Shown here one piece after another: positions 38,637 to 48,100 of a stretch of DNA of 64,000 bases (positions are counted from its first letter, which is position 1; each line of letters begins with the position of its first letter). A program made the translations under genes and the position numbers. Location of the stretch: positions 172,814 through 236,813 of the forward strand of contig CACNYJ010000002.1 in assembly GCA_902624655.1 (NCBI GenBank), read 5' to 3'. The notes below the pieces were generated by a model. The model saw only the letters and a program-made list of their open reading frames with translations. It did no database searches and was not told where the DNA came from. Source of the DNA: an uncultured Thiothrix sp. Lineage in GTDB: Bacteria > Pseudomonadota > Gammaproteobacteria > Poriferisulfidales > GCA-002705445.

Positions 38637-39888
38637 TTTAAAATCAAGGATTGCAAAAGAAAAAAGGTTTAAGGCGTATGGCATTATATCAATAACCACA
38701 GCGTTAACGTTACTCACCATATTATTTATAAGTATTTTTTCTCAAGGGTATACGGCATTTCAAGAAACAAGAATTCAGTTACCAGTTTATTTTGATCAAG
38801 AAATTCTTGATCCAAATAAAACTAATGATTGGAACAAAATAAAAAAAGCAAATTTTAATGGATTGGTAAAACAATCTATAAGAAACTTATTCCCAGAAGT
38901 TTCTGGTAGAAGTAATAAAAGAAAATTATACAAAATTATTAGTAGCTCGGCAGAATACCAGATAAGGAATATTGTGAATAATGATCTAAGTATTATTGGT
39001 TCAAAACAAAATATTTGGGTTTTAGCTGATGATGATGTTGACATGCTAATAAAAGGAAATATTAATAGAAATTTACCTGAAAACGAAAGAAGAATTGATG
39101 ATCAAGAACTTATGTGGATTGAATATCTTGAATCAGAAAACTTAATAAAGAAGGTTTTTAATAAAACGTTATTTACTAGCGGAGACTCTTCAGAATCAGA
39201 ACAATCAGGAATTTTGGTAGCACTATTAGGTTCATTATATGCACTTCTTATAACTCTTGTATTATCTTTTCCAATTGGAATAGCAACCGCAGTCTACTTG
39301 GAGGAATTTGCACCAAAAGATAATAAATTTGTAGATTTTATTGAAGTAAATATAAATAATCTGGCTGCAGTTCCATCGATAATTTTTGGATTATTAGGGC
39401 TTGCGATTTTTTTAAATTTTTTTGAAATGCCAAGATCTGCTCCTCTTGTTGGTGGCATGGTATTGTCATTGATGACATTACCAAGAATTATTATTCCAGC
39501 TAGAGCTGCTTTAAAGTCTGTTCCTCCATCAATTAGAGAAGGAGCGCTTGGCTTAGGAGCTTCTAATGTTCAGGCTGTTTTTAATCATGTATTACCAATA
39601 GCAACGCCTGGGATGTTGACAGGCACTATTATAGGAATGGCTCAAGCTCTGGGAGAAAGTGCACCACTATTAATTATTGGCATGGTAGCTTTTATAGTGG
39701 ATATACCTCAAGGCTTTACAGATCCTGCAACTACATTGCCCGTGCAAATATTTCTTTGGGCAGATACTCCTGAAAGAGGGTTTGTTGAAAGAACAGCAGC
39801 TGTAATTATGGTATTATTAATATTCCTTGTATTAATGAATAGTCTAGCTATTTATTTGAGAAAAAAGTTTGAAAAAAATATTACCTAG
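38629..39888 (+). CDS. pstA: Phosphate ABC transporter permease PstA
   Basis: 419 residues. A first helix (about 17-38) and a soluble domain of about 130 residues (the DUF3333-type N-terminal region of alphaproteobacterial PstA) precede the permease core of five to six helices from about residue 190. The EAA loop reads IREGALGLGASNVQAVFNHVLP near residue 303. It overlaps the pstC end by 8 bp and precedes pstB by 11 bp. Confidence 0.93.
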   Translation: MNNLKSRIAKEKRFKAYGIISITTALTLLTILFISIFSQGYTAFQETRIQLPVYFDQEILDPNKTNDWNKIKKANFNGLVKQSIRNLFPEVSGRSNKRKLYKIISSSAEYQIRNIVNNDLSIIGSKQNIWVLADDDVDMLIKGNINRNLPENERRIDDQELMWIEYLESENLIKKVFNKTLFTSGDSSESEQSGILVALLGSLYALLITLVLSFPIGIATAVYLEEFAPKDNKFVDFIEVNINNLAAVPSIIFGLLGLAIFLNFFEMPRSAPLVGGMVLSLMTLPRIIIPARAALKSVPPSIREGALGLGASNVQAVFNHVLPIATPGMLTGTIIGMAQALGESAPLLIIGMVAFIVDIPQGFTDPATTLPVQIFLWADTPERGFVERTAAVIMVLLIFLVLMNSLAIYLRKKFEKNIT

Positions 39889-39899
39889 TGTAAAGAAAT

Positions 39900-40736
39900 A
39901 TGTTTGATAACGAAGAATTATTAAAAGAAACTAAATCGCAGGCTTTAAATTCTGAAACTGTTGGAAATATTCATGTTGATGACCCAAGAATCATTGCAAA
40001 GAATATAAATGTGTTTTATGGAGATAAACCAGCGATTAATAATGCAAGTATTGATATAGGAAAAAACGAAGTCCTTGCTATGATAGGACCATCTGGTTGT
40101 GGCAAATCAACATTTTTAAGGTGTTTAAACAGGATGAATGACACTATTGATACTTGTAGGGTTGAAGGAGAATTATTTCTTGATAACGAAAATATATTAG
40201 ATAAAAAAACTGATGTTGTTTCTTTAAGAGCAAAAGTTGGGATGGTTTTTCAGAAACCAAACCCATTTCCAAAATCCATTTACGATAATGTTGCATATGG
40301 TCCAAAAATTCATGGTATGGCAAAAAATAAAATAGAGCTCGATGAAATAGTTTTTAAAAGCTTAGATAAAGCTGGTTTATTTGAAGAAGTTAAAGATCGG
40401 CTAGATGCTCCTGGAACAAGTATTTCCGGTGGACAACAACAACGATTGTGTATTGCAAGAACAATTGCTGTAAGTCCTGAAGTTATTCTTATGGACGAAC
40501 CATGTTCAGCTCTTGATCCAATAGCAACTGCAAAGATTGAAGAATTAATATACGATCTGAAAAAAAACTTCACTATTGTAATAGTAACTCATGCAATGCA
40601 ACAAGCCGCAAGAGTTTCGCAGCGAACAGCGTATTTTCATTTGGGTAATTTAGTTGAAGTTGGGCCAACAAGTAAAATATTTACAACACCGCAGCATAAA
40701 CTGACAGAATCATATATCACTGGCAGGTTTGGTTAG
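39900..40736 (+). CDS. pstB: Phosphate ABC transporter ATPase PstB
   Basis: 278 residues. Walker A is GPSGCGKST near residue 63, the ABC signature is ISGGQQQRL near residue 177, Walker B is [13 protein letters not shown] near residue 197, and the switch His is in [11 protein letters not shown] near residue 228. The [12 protein letters not shown] block is specific for PstB. It energises PstCA. The stop codon directly abuts the stop of convergent phoR. Confidence 0.96.
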   Translation: MFDNEELLKETKSQALNSETVGNIHVDDPRIIAKNINVFYGDKPAINNASIDIGKNEVLAMIGPSGCGKSTFLRCLNRMNDTIDTCRVEGELFLDNENILDKKTDVVSLRAKVGMVFQKPNPFPKSIYDNVAYGPKIHGMAKNKIELDEIVFKSLDKAGLFEEVKDRLDAPGTSISGGQQQRLCIARTIAVSPEVILMDEPCSALDPIATAKIEELIYDLKKNFTIVIVTHAMQQAARVSQRTAYFHLGNLVEVGPTSKIFTTPQHKLTESYITGRFG

Positions 40737-42041
40737 TCAATTCGCTTTTGGGAATATACAAGTAAATTGGCTTCCGACATCTGGCTCGCTACTAACCTCT
40801 AATCTAGCACCATGGCGTATTAAGATATGTTTTACTATTGATAGCCCAAGGCCTGTCCCCCCCTGTTCTCGAGACCTACCCTTATCAACCCTATAAAATC
40901 TTTCAGTAATTCTATCGATGTCTTCAGGTGGTATTCCAACACCATAATCTTTTACAGAAAAAACTATCTCACCGTTTGCACTTGATTTACATTGAATTTC
41001 TATATTAGTTCCTTTTTCTGAATACATAATTGCATTGTTAACTAAATTAGAAAAAGCACTATAAATCTCCTCATAAACTCCTCTTATATATAGCTTGTTT
41101 GAAAAAGAAAATTTTATTTGATTTTTATTTATTTTTGATTTCTTATCAAAAGATGTAACTAACTCATTTATGATTTCTTCTAAATTAATTATTGAAAATT
41201 TCTTATCTGGAATGTTTGTTGTTTGTAACTTTGTGAGTTTTAATAAATCACTTATTAATGTGTCCATTCTTTTAGCTTGTTTTAACATCTCGTCAATAAT
41301 TTTTTTATCAAAGCCCATAGAGTTATCTTCACTTATGGTTTCTAAATATCCAAATAAAACTGTAAGGGGTGTTTTTAATTCATGAGAAACATTAGCTACA
41401 AAGTCTTGACGCATCTTATCAATTTTATCAAGTTGCGACACATCTCTGAAAGTTAACAAAAATTTATCTTCTGCGTATGGAACAATGAAGCACTGAATGG
41501 TCATATTATAATTTTGCGGAGAAGTAAAATACACATAGAAATCTCTTTCTTTTGAATTTAAAAAATCAGTAAAATTTGGATTTCGTATGAGGTGTAATAT
41601 TGGTCTTCCAATATCTATTTCTTCAAAAGATAGCATTTTTCTTGCAGCCTCATTGAACCATTCAGTATTAAGTTTTTTATCTATGACAACGGCAGCATCA
41701 GGCATTGAGTTACTTAATTCTTTAAATCTTTTCTCTAAAGCATAAAACTTATCAGAGATCGACAACAAATCTTCATAATTTTTATTTATTTGGAGAATTA
41801 AATTTTCATTTTTTTTAGGATAATTATCTAAACTTTTATTATCAAAATCTAATATTATTTTTTCAAGCTTATAATTTTCATATAGAATTTTTAAGACAAA
41901 AATAAATAATGCGATTATAAGACTATAAGCGATGTTATTTAATAATGCGCCAATGACAAGTGATAAGATTATTAATATTGCAAAATAAAGTGCGTCAAAA
42001 ATAAAAGAAAAACTTTTAAATTTCCTATCTTCTTTTTTCAT
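40737..42041 (-). CDS. phoR: Phosphate regulon sensor histidine kinase PhoR
   Basis: 434 residues: two membrane helices (about 12-50) with almost no periplasmic loop, a PAS domain (about 110-210), HisKA with the phospho-acceptor His in FVANVSHELKTPLTVLFGY near residue 222, and HATPase with NAIMYSEKG (N box), VKDYGVGIP (G1) and GGTGLGLSIVKHI (G2). The lack of a sensing loop fits PhoR, which senses phosphate through PhoU and Pst. It is separated from phoB by 43 bp on the same strand. Confidence 0.92.
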   Translation of the reverse strand: MKKEDRKFKSFSFIFDALYFAILIILSLVIGALLNNIAYSLIIALFIFVLKILYENYKLEKIILDFDNKSLDNYPKKNENLILQINKNYEDLLSISDKFYALEKRFKELSNSMPDAAVVIDKKLNTEWFNEAARKMLSFEEIDIGRPILHLIRNPNFTDFLNSKERDFYVYFTSPQNYNMTIQCFIVPYAEDKFLLTFRDVSQLDKIDKMRQDFVANVSHELKTPLTVLFGYLETISEDNSMGFDKKIIDEMLKQAKRMDTLISDLLKLTKLQTTNIPDKKFSIINLEEIINELVTSFDKKSKINKNQIKFSFSNKLYIRGVYEEIYSAFSNLVNNAIMYSEKGTNIEIQCKSSANGEIVFSVKDYGVGIPPEDIDRITERFYRVDKGRSREQGGTGLGLSIVKHILIRHGARLEVSSEPDVGSQFTCIFPKAN

Positions 42042-42084
42042 GTAAGCATTATATCTAAAATAGTATAAAAGTTATCATTTTCTT

Positions 42085-42765
42085 TTAATTTGAAAATCTA
42101 TATCCTGCCCCTCTTACAGTTTGAATGTACTTTGAGGAATCTGATTTCAATGATTTTCTTAATCTTAATATATGTACATCCACGGTTCTTTCTTCGACGT
42201 ATACGTTTCTACCCCATACGAAGTCTAATAATTGTGAGCGACTATATACTCTATCGGGATGTGTCATAAAAAAATGTAGTAATTTGAATTCTGTGGGACC
42301 CAAATCTAGCTCATTTCCTCCATCATTTACTTTATGTGTTGAGGGATTAAGAGTAATACTTCCTACACTAACTATATCTGTACTAGTTTGTGGTGATGCT
42401 CTTCTTAATAAAGCTTTTATCCTTGCGATTAATTCGTTTGGGGAAAAAGGTTTGGTTACATAGTCATCTGCTCCTGAGTCTAAACCCATAATTTTATCTG
42501 ACTCTTCTGATTTTGCAGTTAGCATAATTATTGGGATATTTTTAGTTTCAGGCATCGACCTTAGCTTTTTCGAAATCTGGATACCAGCTTGCCCAGGCAA
42601 CATCCAGTCTAAAAGGATTAAATCAATATTGTATTTTTTTAAAATATCTAGTGCAATTTCACCATTCGCAGCTTCACGGACCTCAAAATCTGCTTTATTT
42701 AAAGCATAAAAAAGCATTTCTCTTACCGCTTGCTCATCTTCGATGACTAATATTTTGGTTGCCAT
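42085..42765 (-). CDS. phoB: Phosphate regulon response regulator PhoB
   Basis: 226 residues: a receiver domain with acidic pair E9/D10, phosphorylation site Asp53 in ILLDWMLPG and Lys near 105 in YVTKPFSP, followed by an OmpR-type winged-helix DNA-binding domain (DLGPTEFKLLHFF, then VDVHILRLRKSL and VRGAGYRF). Activates pst genes via Pho boxes. Located between divergent agcS and convergent phoR. I see only a weak half site (CTTTCAT on the minus strand) in its upstream region. Confidence 0.94.
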   Translation of the reverse strand: MATKILVIEDEQAVREMLFYALNKADFEVREAANGEIALDILKKYNIDLILLDWMLPGQAGIQISKKLRSMPETKNIPIIMLTAKSEESDKIMGLDSGADDYVTKPFSPNELIARIKALLRRASPQTSTDIVSVGSITLNPSTHKVNDGGNELDLGPTEFKLLHFFMTHPDRVYSRSQLLDFVWGRNVYVEERTVDVHILRLRKSLKSDSSKYIQTVRGAGYRFSN

Positions 42766-42866
42766 TTATTATAGACTTTTACAATATTCTGCATTAGTGT
42801 CATATTAGAACATAATTATATGAAAGAAATATTAAAATATTAAGAAAATATTAAAAAGGGGGATTT

Positions 42867-44234
42867 ATGGAGACTTTGACTAATTTCTTTTCTACCTTAA
42901 GTGGTATTGCATGGGGTCCATATATGCTAGCTTTTATTGGGTTCACCGGCTTGTATCTTATAATTGGGTTAAAATTCATGCCCATAATAAAAATTCCTTA
43001 TGCTTTTAGATTAATTAAAGATAAATCTTCTGACTCTGATAAAGGAGAAATTTCTCCTAGGTCTGCTTTGTTTACTGCTATGTCTGCAACTGTTGGAACA
43101 GGAAATATTGCAGGTGTTGCAACAGCAATTGCCCTAGGTGGACCAGGTGCAATTTTTTGGATGTGGGTTATGGGTTTTGTAGGTATGGCAACAAAATATG
43201 GTGAGGCAGTCCTTGCAGTTAAGTATCGCGAAACTGATTCGAATGGTTCTTATGTTGGTGGGCCAATGTATTACATTAAGAATGGCCTTGGAGAAAAATG
43301 GAAATGGTTAGGGTTTTTATTTGCTTTGTTTGGAACAATTGCTGCATTTGGAATTGGCAACATGGTGCAATCAAATACTGTAGCAAACCAATTACAAAAT
43401 ACCCTTAGTATTGAACCAGCATTAACTGGGGTTGTAATCGCGATTATTGCGGGTTTGGTAATAATTGGTGGTGTAAAAAGAATCAGTACATTTGCTTCGG
43501 CGCTTGTGCCACTAATGGCGCTAATTTATATCGTTTCGGCTTCAGTTATAGTGATATTAAATTTTAATTTAATTCCAGATGCTTTTAACATTATCTTTGA
43601 TCATGCATTCAATGGAACAGCGGCGACTGGAGGGTTCGCAGGGGCTACTGTGCTTATGGCGATAAGATTTGGTATAGCTCGAGGTGTTTTTTCAAACGAA
43701 GCTGGTTTGGGAAGTGCTCCAATAGCACATGCTGCTGCGAAAACAAATAATCCCCCAAGACAAGGTGCAATAGCAATGTTGGGTACTTTTTTTGACACCA
43801 TAATAATTTGTTCACTGACTGCTTTAGTCATAATTATTAGTGGCTCTTGGATGGGGGGCGAAAAAGGAGTTGCACTTACTTCGAATGCTTTTATATTTGG
43901 GTTGCCGAATATTGGTGACTCTATAGTTACCATATGTTTAATTCTTTTTTCTTTTACAACAATTATTGGTTGGAGTTATTATGGAGAGAGATGCGCTCAA
44001 TTTATTTTTGGTAAGAAAATAATTACTCCTTATAGAATTCTCTGGCTTTTATCAATTATATTAGGCGCTTATGCCCTAAACTTTGGAGAGCAAGCAAGCG
44101 ATAGTATTAGCTTAATTTGGTTAGTAGCAGATGTTATGAATGGTTTTATGGCTCTACCAAATTTAATTGCGCTAGTTTTATTAAGTCCAGTTATATTCAA
44201 GATATCAAAAGAGTATTTTCAGGAAAATAATTAA
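42867..44234 (+). CDS. Alanine/glycine:cation symporter (AgcS family)
   Basis: 455 residues with about ten to eleven membrane helices. It has family motifs: SALFTAMSATVGTGNIAGVATAIALGGPGAIFW near residue 65, GMATKYGEAVLAVKYRE near 105, YVGGPMYYI near 131, and GIARGVFSNEAGLGSAPIAHAAA near 270. Takes up alanine or glycine with sodium. It has a strong GGGGG ribosome site. nadC starts directly at its stop codon, implying co-translation, although the functions do not obviously connect. Confidence 0.9.
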   Translation: METLTNFFSTLSGIAWGPYMLAFIGFTGLYLIIGLKFMPIIKIPYAFRLIKDKSSDSDKGEISPRSALFTAMSATVGTGNIAGVATAIALGGPGAIFWMWVMGFVGMATKYGEAVLAVKYRETDSNGSYVGGPMYYIKNGLGEKWKWLGFLFALFGTIAAFGIGNMVQSNTVANQLQNTLSIEPALTGVVIAIIAGLVIIGGVKRISTFASALVPLMALIYIVSASVIVILNFNLIPDAFNIIFDHAFNGTAATGGFAGATVLMAIRFGIARGVFSNEAGLGSAPIAHAAAKTNNPPRQGAIAMLGTFFDTIIICSLTALVIIISGSWMGGEKGVALTSNAFIFGLPNIGDSIVTICLILFSFTTIIGWSYYGERCAQFIFGKKIITPYRILWLLSIILGAYALNFGEQASDSISLIWLVADVMNGFMALPNLIALVLLSPVIFKISKEYFQENN

Positions 44235-45095
44235 TTGAAAAAAAACGAATTAAAAAAAATTGCATTGAAAGATGTGATAAGTGCAATACAAGAAGATCTT
44301 AAGGGAAAAGATTTAACAACATCACTTTTATATAATAAAAGAAAAGAAATAGTCAAGGCCTCTGTCTTTTCTAATGATGAAGCTATTTTATGTGGACAAA
44401 TTTGGTTTGTTTTAGTATTTGAGCAAATACAAAAAAAATACAGTGGAAATGTTAAAATTAAGTGGTATAAAAAAGATGGTGACATAATTAAGAGAGGACA
44501 AAAAATATGTGAAATCGTCTCCTCAAGAGAGATAATTTTAATTTCAGAAAGAACTGCGCTAAACTTTTTACAAATGCTTAGCGGAATATCAACGAAAACA
44601 AAAAGATATATTCAAAAACTTGATGATAAAAAAATAAAAATTCTAGATACAAGAAAAACTATCCCAAATCTAAGAAATTCTCAAAAATATGCTGTTAAAA
44701 TTGGTGGAGGGTATAATCATAGAAAAGGGTTATATGATCAAATTTTATTCAAGGAAAATCATATTGCAAGTTTTCATTCATTTCAAAATTTTATAGAAAA
44801 TATAGAAAAAAAAATTGATTTAAAAAAAGTATCAATCGAAGTTGAAAGCTTAAAGGATCTTATTTTATTATCTAAATATAACCCAAAAAATGTTTTACTT
44901 GATAATTTCAAATTATCTCAGATAAAAAAAGCAATAAAATTAGTAAATAGAAAAAAAACGACTATAGAAGTATCTGGGAATATTTCCTTAAAAAATATTA
45001 ATTCATTTAAAAATTTAAAAATTGATTATATTTCAATTGGCGACCTAACAAAAAATATTGAGTCTGTTGATCTTTCTATGCTGATAGAAAATTAA
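44235..45095 (+). CDS. nadC: Nicotinate-nucleotide pyrophosphorylase (carboxylating)
   Basis: Converts quinolinate and PRPP to nicotinate mononucleotide in NAD synthesis. 286 residues. Motifs: SERTALNFLQMLSGIST near residue 104, ILDTRKTIPNLR near 130, VKIGGGYNHRKGLYDQILFKENH near 148, and VLLDNF near 225. The gene begins with TTG at 44235, immediately after the preceding TAA, and no other plausible start exists for about 100 codons. nadA and nadB are elsewhere. Confidence 0.92.
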   Translation: MKKNELKKIALKDVISAIQEDLKGKDLTTSLLYNKRKEIVKASVFSNDEAILCGQIWFVLVFEQIQKKYSGNVKIKWYKKDGDIIKRGQKICEIVSSREIILISERTALNFLQMLSGISTKTKRYIQKLDDKKIKILDTRKTIPNLRNSQKYAVKIGGGYNHRKGLYDQILFKENHIASFHSFQNFIENIEKKIDLKKVSIEVESLKDLILLSKYNPKNVLLDNFKLSQIKKAIKLVNRKKTTIEVSGNISLKNINSFKNLKIDYISIGDLTKNIESVDLSMLIEN

Positions 45096-45106
45096 GCTTT
45101 AATGAC

Positions 45107-45123
45107 TTGACAATAATTATCAA
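45107..45123. promoter_or_regulatory. Fur- or RirA-like iron operator over a -35 box
   Basis: The 17-bp inverted repeat TTGACAATAATTATCAA has 7 of 8 arm positions complementary. Its 15-bp core TGACAATAATTATCA differs at one base from the 7-1-7 Fur consensus TGATAATnATTATCA, and also satisfies the TGA-N9-TCA pattern of RirA iron-responsive operators. It contains a TTGACA -35 hexamer (45107-45112). A TAGACT at 45129-45134, 16 bp away, could be the -10. It lies 78 bp before the receptor start. Confidence 0.6.
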
Positions 45124-45200
45124 TTTATTAGACTTATTACTGCTGGAACAAGAACATATAGTATGTACTAACGTAGGCATAAACACGGAGATTTAGTGAT

Positions 45201-47075
45201 ATGGTGCGTTTGTTTTTTGTTTTTGTATTAACCTTTTACTTTCATGTATCAGTTTCTTTCGAAGGAGACCTTCCTCCAATTTATATTTCCCCAAACCCAA
45301 GTACTGAGGATGTTTTTTTTCACTCTGGTAACCCAGAAATAATTAAACTTAATAAAAAAAGCATAAATCTATCAATAGGAGAAATTTTAAAAAATAAATC
45401 GAGCCTGACCTTAAGTCAATCTGGCGGAATTGCAGGGATGAATCAATTAAGAATGAGAGGTGGTGAAGCAAACCATGTACTTGTTTTGATTGATGGTATA
45501 GAAGTTAATGACCCTGCATCAGGATCAGAGTATGACTTTTCGCACCTTTATTCTCATAATTTCGAAAATATTGAAATCCTACGGGGGTCATATAGTAATG
45601 TTCATGGGCCAGATGCAGTTAGCGGAGTTATAAATATCAAAACAAAAAATAAAAGTGGTGCTAACATACTTACAGGAAGTAATAACACATATATAAAAAA
45701 TTACTCCTTGTCCGGTGTAAATAAGTTTTTTCAATATGGCGTAGATGTAAATTTTCTTGATTCAAGTGGAACTGATACCAGTGGTTCATCTGGCGACAGA
45801 AATAGATACGAAAATGATAGTTTTCGAATAAATCTAAAATCTATTAATCATAATTTTTCGATCCTTTATTTTGATATTTATAAACAGAATGATAGGGATG
45901 CAAGTGGAAATTTAGTTGATAACGAAAATGCAACAACAGATGTAAACCAGCTATATTCTCAATACGTATATAAAAATAGGATTTCAAAGAGAATATCTTT
46001 TAAACAGGGTTTTCAGTACACAACAAATAAGAATTTAGATTTTTCCCCAAGTAATGGGGTTTGGGAAACCATTACCCAATCAGAGAAATTTAAGACTTTC
46101 TTTAATACAAAAATTAATTTTATTGATTATTTTAGTTTTAAGATGCCGCCATCTTTATCTTTTGGCGCCGAGTATGAAAAGATTAACTTTACACAATTAG
46201 TTCTCGATCAGTCATATGGAAATGGTAACCAGAACCAAAGTGAATATAATGGCTCCTTTGTTTCTGAGTTAATATTTCCATATAAAAATACCCAGATTGA
46301 AATTAGTTTAAGACGTACAATTAATCAAAAATTTGATAATAATAATACACATAGAGTTGGATTCACCTATAAATTAGAGAACGGGAAAGTATTTATTAAT
46401 AACGCTACAGCTTTCAAAAATCCGACATTCACCGAGAGGTTTGGTTATTATCCTGGAACTTTTAATGGAAATGAAAATCTAAAACCTGAGAGCATCAAAC
46501 AAATAGAAATCGGCTATTACAAAAGTATATTGAGAAATAAATTAAATATATCTCAAACATATTACAATATGAAACTTCGAGACGAAATAAATGGCTTTAC
46601 GAGTGATGGGAATGGTGGGTACACAGCTCTTAATATAGCAAATAATAGCTATAGAAAAGGTCTTGAAACACAAATACAGATGTTAATAAACTCGCAATCG
46701 AAAGTTACGTTTAAGCATGATTATGTTGACTCTACACAATATAATGCTACTGCAAAAAAACAAATATCAGAAGTTAGGCGGCCAAAGAATGTTTTTAACC
46801 TGATATATGAAAATACATTTTCAAATTATTTATATTTAAATACAAATATTTTTTATTCTTCTAAAGTCAAGGATACGGATTTTTCATCATGGCCATATAA
46901 AGCAGTTTTTTTAAATGACTATGTGATAGCAAACGCTAAGCTAAATTGGAAATTAGATATAAATAATAAAGTATCGTTCATATTTAACAATATCTTTAAT
47001 AGAAAATATAGTGAAGTTTATGGATATAATAACCCTGGTTTTGAGTTTCATATTAACTATTTAAGAAATTTCTAA
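45201..47075 (+). CDS. TonB-dependent outer-membrane receptor (BtuB-like)
   Basis: 624 residues: a signal peptide (about 1-19), a plug domain (about 45-150) with MNQLRMRGGEANHVLVLIDGIEVNDP near residue 80 and IEILRGSYSNVHGPDAVSGVINIKT near 125, then a beta-barrel ending in an aromatic residue (NYLRNF). The size and plug resemble cobalamin/siderophore receptors of the BtuB group. No cobalamin riboswitch is present in the 105-bp leader; the iron-type operator there suggests an iron complex or haem as cargo. No transport partners are adjacent. Confidence 0.87.
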   Translation: MVRLFFVFVLTFYFHVSVSFEGDLPPIYISPNPSTEDVFFHSGNPEIIKLNKKSINLSIGEILKNKSSLTLSQSGGIAGMNQLRMRGGEANHVLVLIDGIEVNDPASGSEYDFSHLYSHNFENIEILRGSYSNVHGPDAVSGVINIKTKNKSGANILTGSNNTYIKNYSLSGVNKFFQYGVDVNFLDSSGTDTSGSSGDRNRYENDSFRINLKSINHNFSILYFDIYKQNDRDASGNLVDNENATTDVNQLYSQYVYKNRISKRISFKQGFQYTTNKNLDFSPSNGVWETITQSEKFKTFFNTKINFIDYFSFKMPPSLSFGAEYEKINFTQLVLDQSYGNGNQNQSEYNGSFVSELIFPYKNTQIEISLRRTINQKFDNNNTHRVGFTYKLENGKVFINNATAFKNPTFTERFGYYPGTFNGNENLKPESIKQIEIGYYKSILRNKLNISQTYYNMKLRDEINGFTSDGNGGYTALNIANNSYRKGLETQIQMLINSQSKVTFKHDYVDSTQYNATAKKQISEVRRPKNVFNLIYENTFSNYLYLNTNIFYSSKVKDTDFSSWPYKAVFLNDYVIANAKLNWKLDINNKVSFIFNNIFNRKYSEVYGYNNPGFEFHINYLRNF

Positions 47076-47078
47076 TTT

Positions 47079-47414
47079 TTACTTTGGAATCTTAAGTATT
47101 AATTTATCTGTAGAATCATCCAACTCGAAGAACTCGATATTATTAGGATTTATAATAATTTGATTATTTTCATTAAGCAAAGTTATACTAATCTTATTAT
47201 CTTCAACGCTTAGTTTTCCATAATTTTTATTATTGTCACCTTTTAAAAAAATATTTTTAGAAGAAACAGAATTCGCGATGATATTATACTCTCCAAATAA
47301 TCCTATCTTTTTGGCAGAATCAAAAATTAATGCAACCGCCATAATTAAAACAATAAATTTTAATGTACCAATTTGCTTTACAAGTTTATCGTAATTTTTT
47401 TCACCATTTTCCAT
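47079..47414 (-). CDS. Small single-helix membrane protein of unknown function
   Basis: I do not recognise it. From ATG 47414 (MENGEKNYDKL) it has 111 residues: a basic N-terminus, one membrane helix (about residues 18-34), and an exported or cytosolic domain rich in Asn, Ile and Lys with beta-like repeats (KNIFLKGDNNKNYGKLSVEDNK, then ISITLLNENNQI). A GGTGA ribosome site precedes the start. It follows the HAD gene by 4 bp and is probably co-transcribed with it. Convergent with the TonB receptor, 3 bp apart. Confidence 0.6.
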   Translation of the reverse strand: MENGEKNYDKLVKQIGTLKFIVLIMAVALIFDSAKKIGLFGEYNIIANSVSSKNIFLKGDNNKNYGKLSVEDNKISITLLNENNQIIINPNNIEFFELDDSTDKLILKIPK

Positions 47415-47418
47415 ATAT

Positions 47419-48096
47419 TCACCGATCATATAATAATTTTGGAATTTCAGATATCGATCTAATAATATTACTTTTCTCAACATCAAAATATTCAGTATTT
47501 TTATGGTTCAACCAAATATAATTCATATTTACTGATTTTGCACCGATTATATCTTTATCGTAACTATCTCCGATATGAACCATTTCGGATGGTTTACATC
47601 TGGCTTTTTTGAGAGCGGCTTCAAAGATTTTTGAGCTTGGCTTCATAAAACCGACATCTGCTGCTTTAACCTCGAAATCAAAAAATTTTTTTATTCCAAT
47701 TTTTTCTAAAGATGCATTTCCATTTGTTATGGTGCCAATCATATATCTTTTTTTTAGCTCTACTAGCATATTTTCAGCACCATCGTATAATTTGACTTTA
47801 TTTCTATATTTCATGAAATATTTAAAAGACTTCAATGGCATATCATCTGGTAATTTATATAAATCTTTAATATAAGTATAGCCCTTTATTCTTACTTCGG
47901 TAAGGTTATGTTTTATGTCAGGATTGTCCGAGGCAGTTTTCTTCATTAATTGTCTTAGCGACAAAATATCGAAATTATCTGCAACGATAGGATAGTTCTT
48001 TTTTAACCATCCGTGAAATCTTTGCTCAGCTTCGAGAATTACTGGCTCTATAGCCCAGAGAGTATCATCTAGGTCAAAAGTTATGCATTTAATCAT
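47419..48096 (-). CDS. HAD-superfamily hydrolase (subfamily IA)
   Basis: 225 residues. Motif I with the nucleophile is FDLDDTLWAIE (Asp8, Asp10), motif II is GTITNGNASL near residue 115, motif III Lys is in VGFMKPSSKIFE near residue 145, and motif IV is HIGDSYDKDIIGAK near 170. Likely a small-molecule phosphatase of the YjjG/phosphoglycolate type; substrate unknown. It lies 4 bp after purC on the same strand. Confidence 0.85.
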   Translation of the reverse strand: MIKCITFDLDDTLWAIEPVILEAEQRFHGWLKKNYPIVADNFDILSLRQLMKKTASDNPDIKHNLTEVRIKGYTYIKDLYKLPDDMPLKSFKYFMKYRNKVKLYDGAENMLVELKKRYMIGTITNGNASLEKIGIKKFFDFEVKAADVGFMKPSSKIFEAALKKARCKPSEMVHIGDSYDKDIIGAKSVNMNYIWLNHKNTEYFDVEKSNIIRSISEIPKLLYDR

Positions 48097-48100
48097 ATTG

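Noticed and set aside
42766..42866. Possible Pho box before phoB
   Set aside because: Only one half site (CTTTCAT followed by ATAA) is recognisable; the second repeat does not match.
45096..45200. Possible cobalamin riboswitch before the BtuB-like receptor
   Set aside because: The leader is only about 105 bp and has no B12-box-like GCCACTG or the expected helices.
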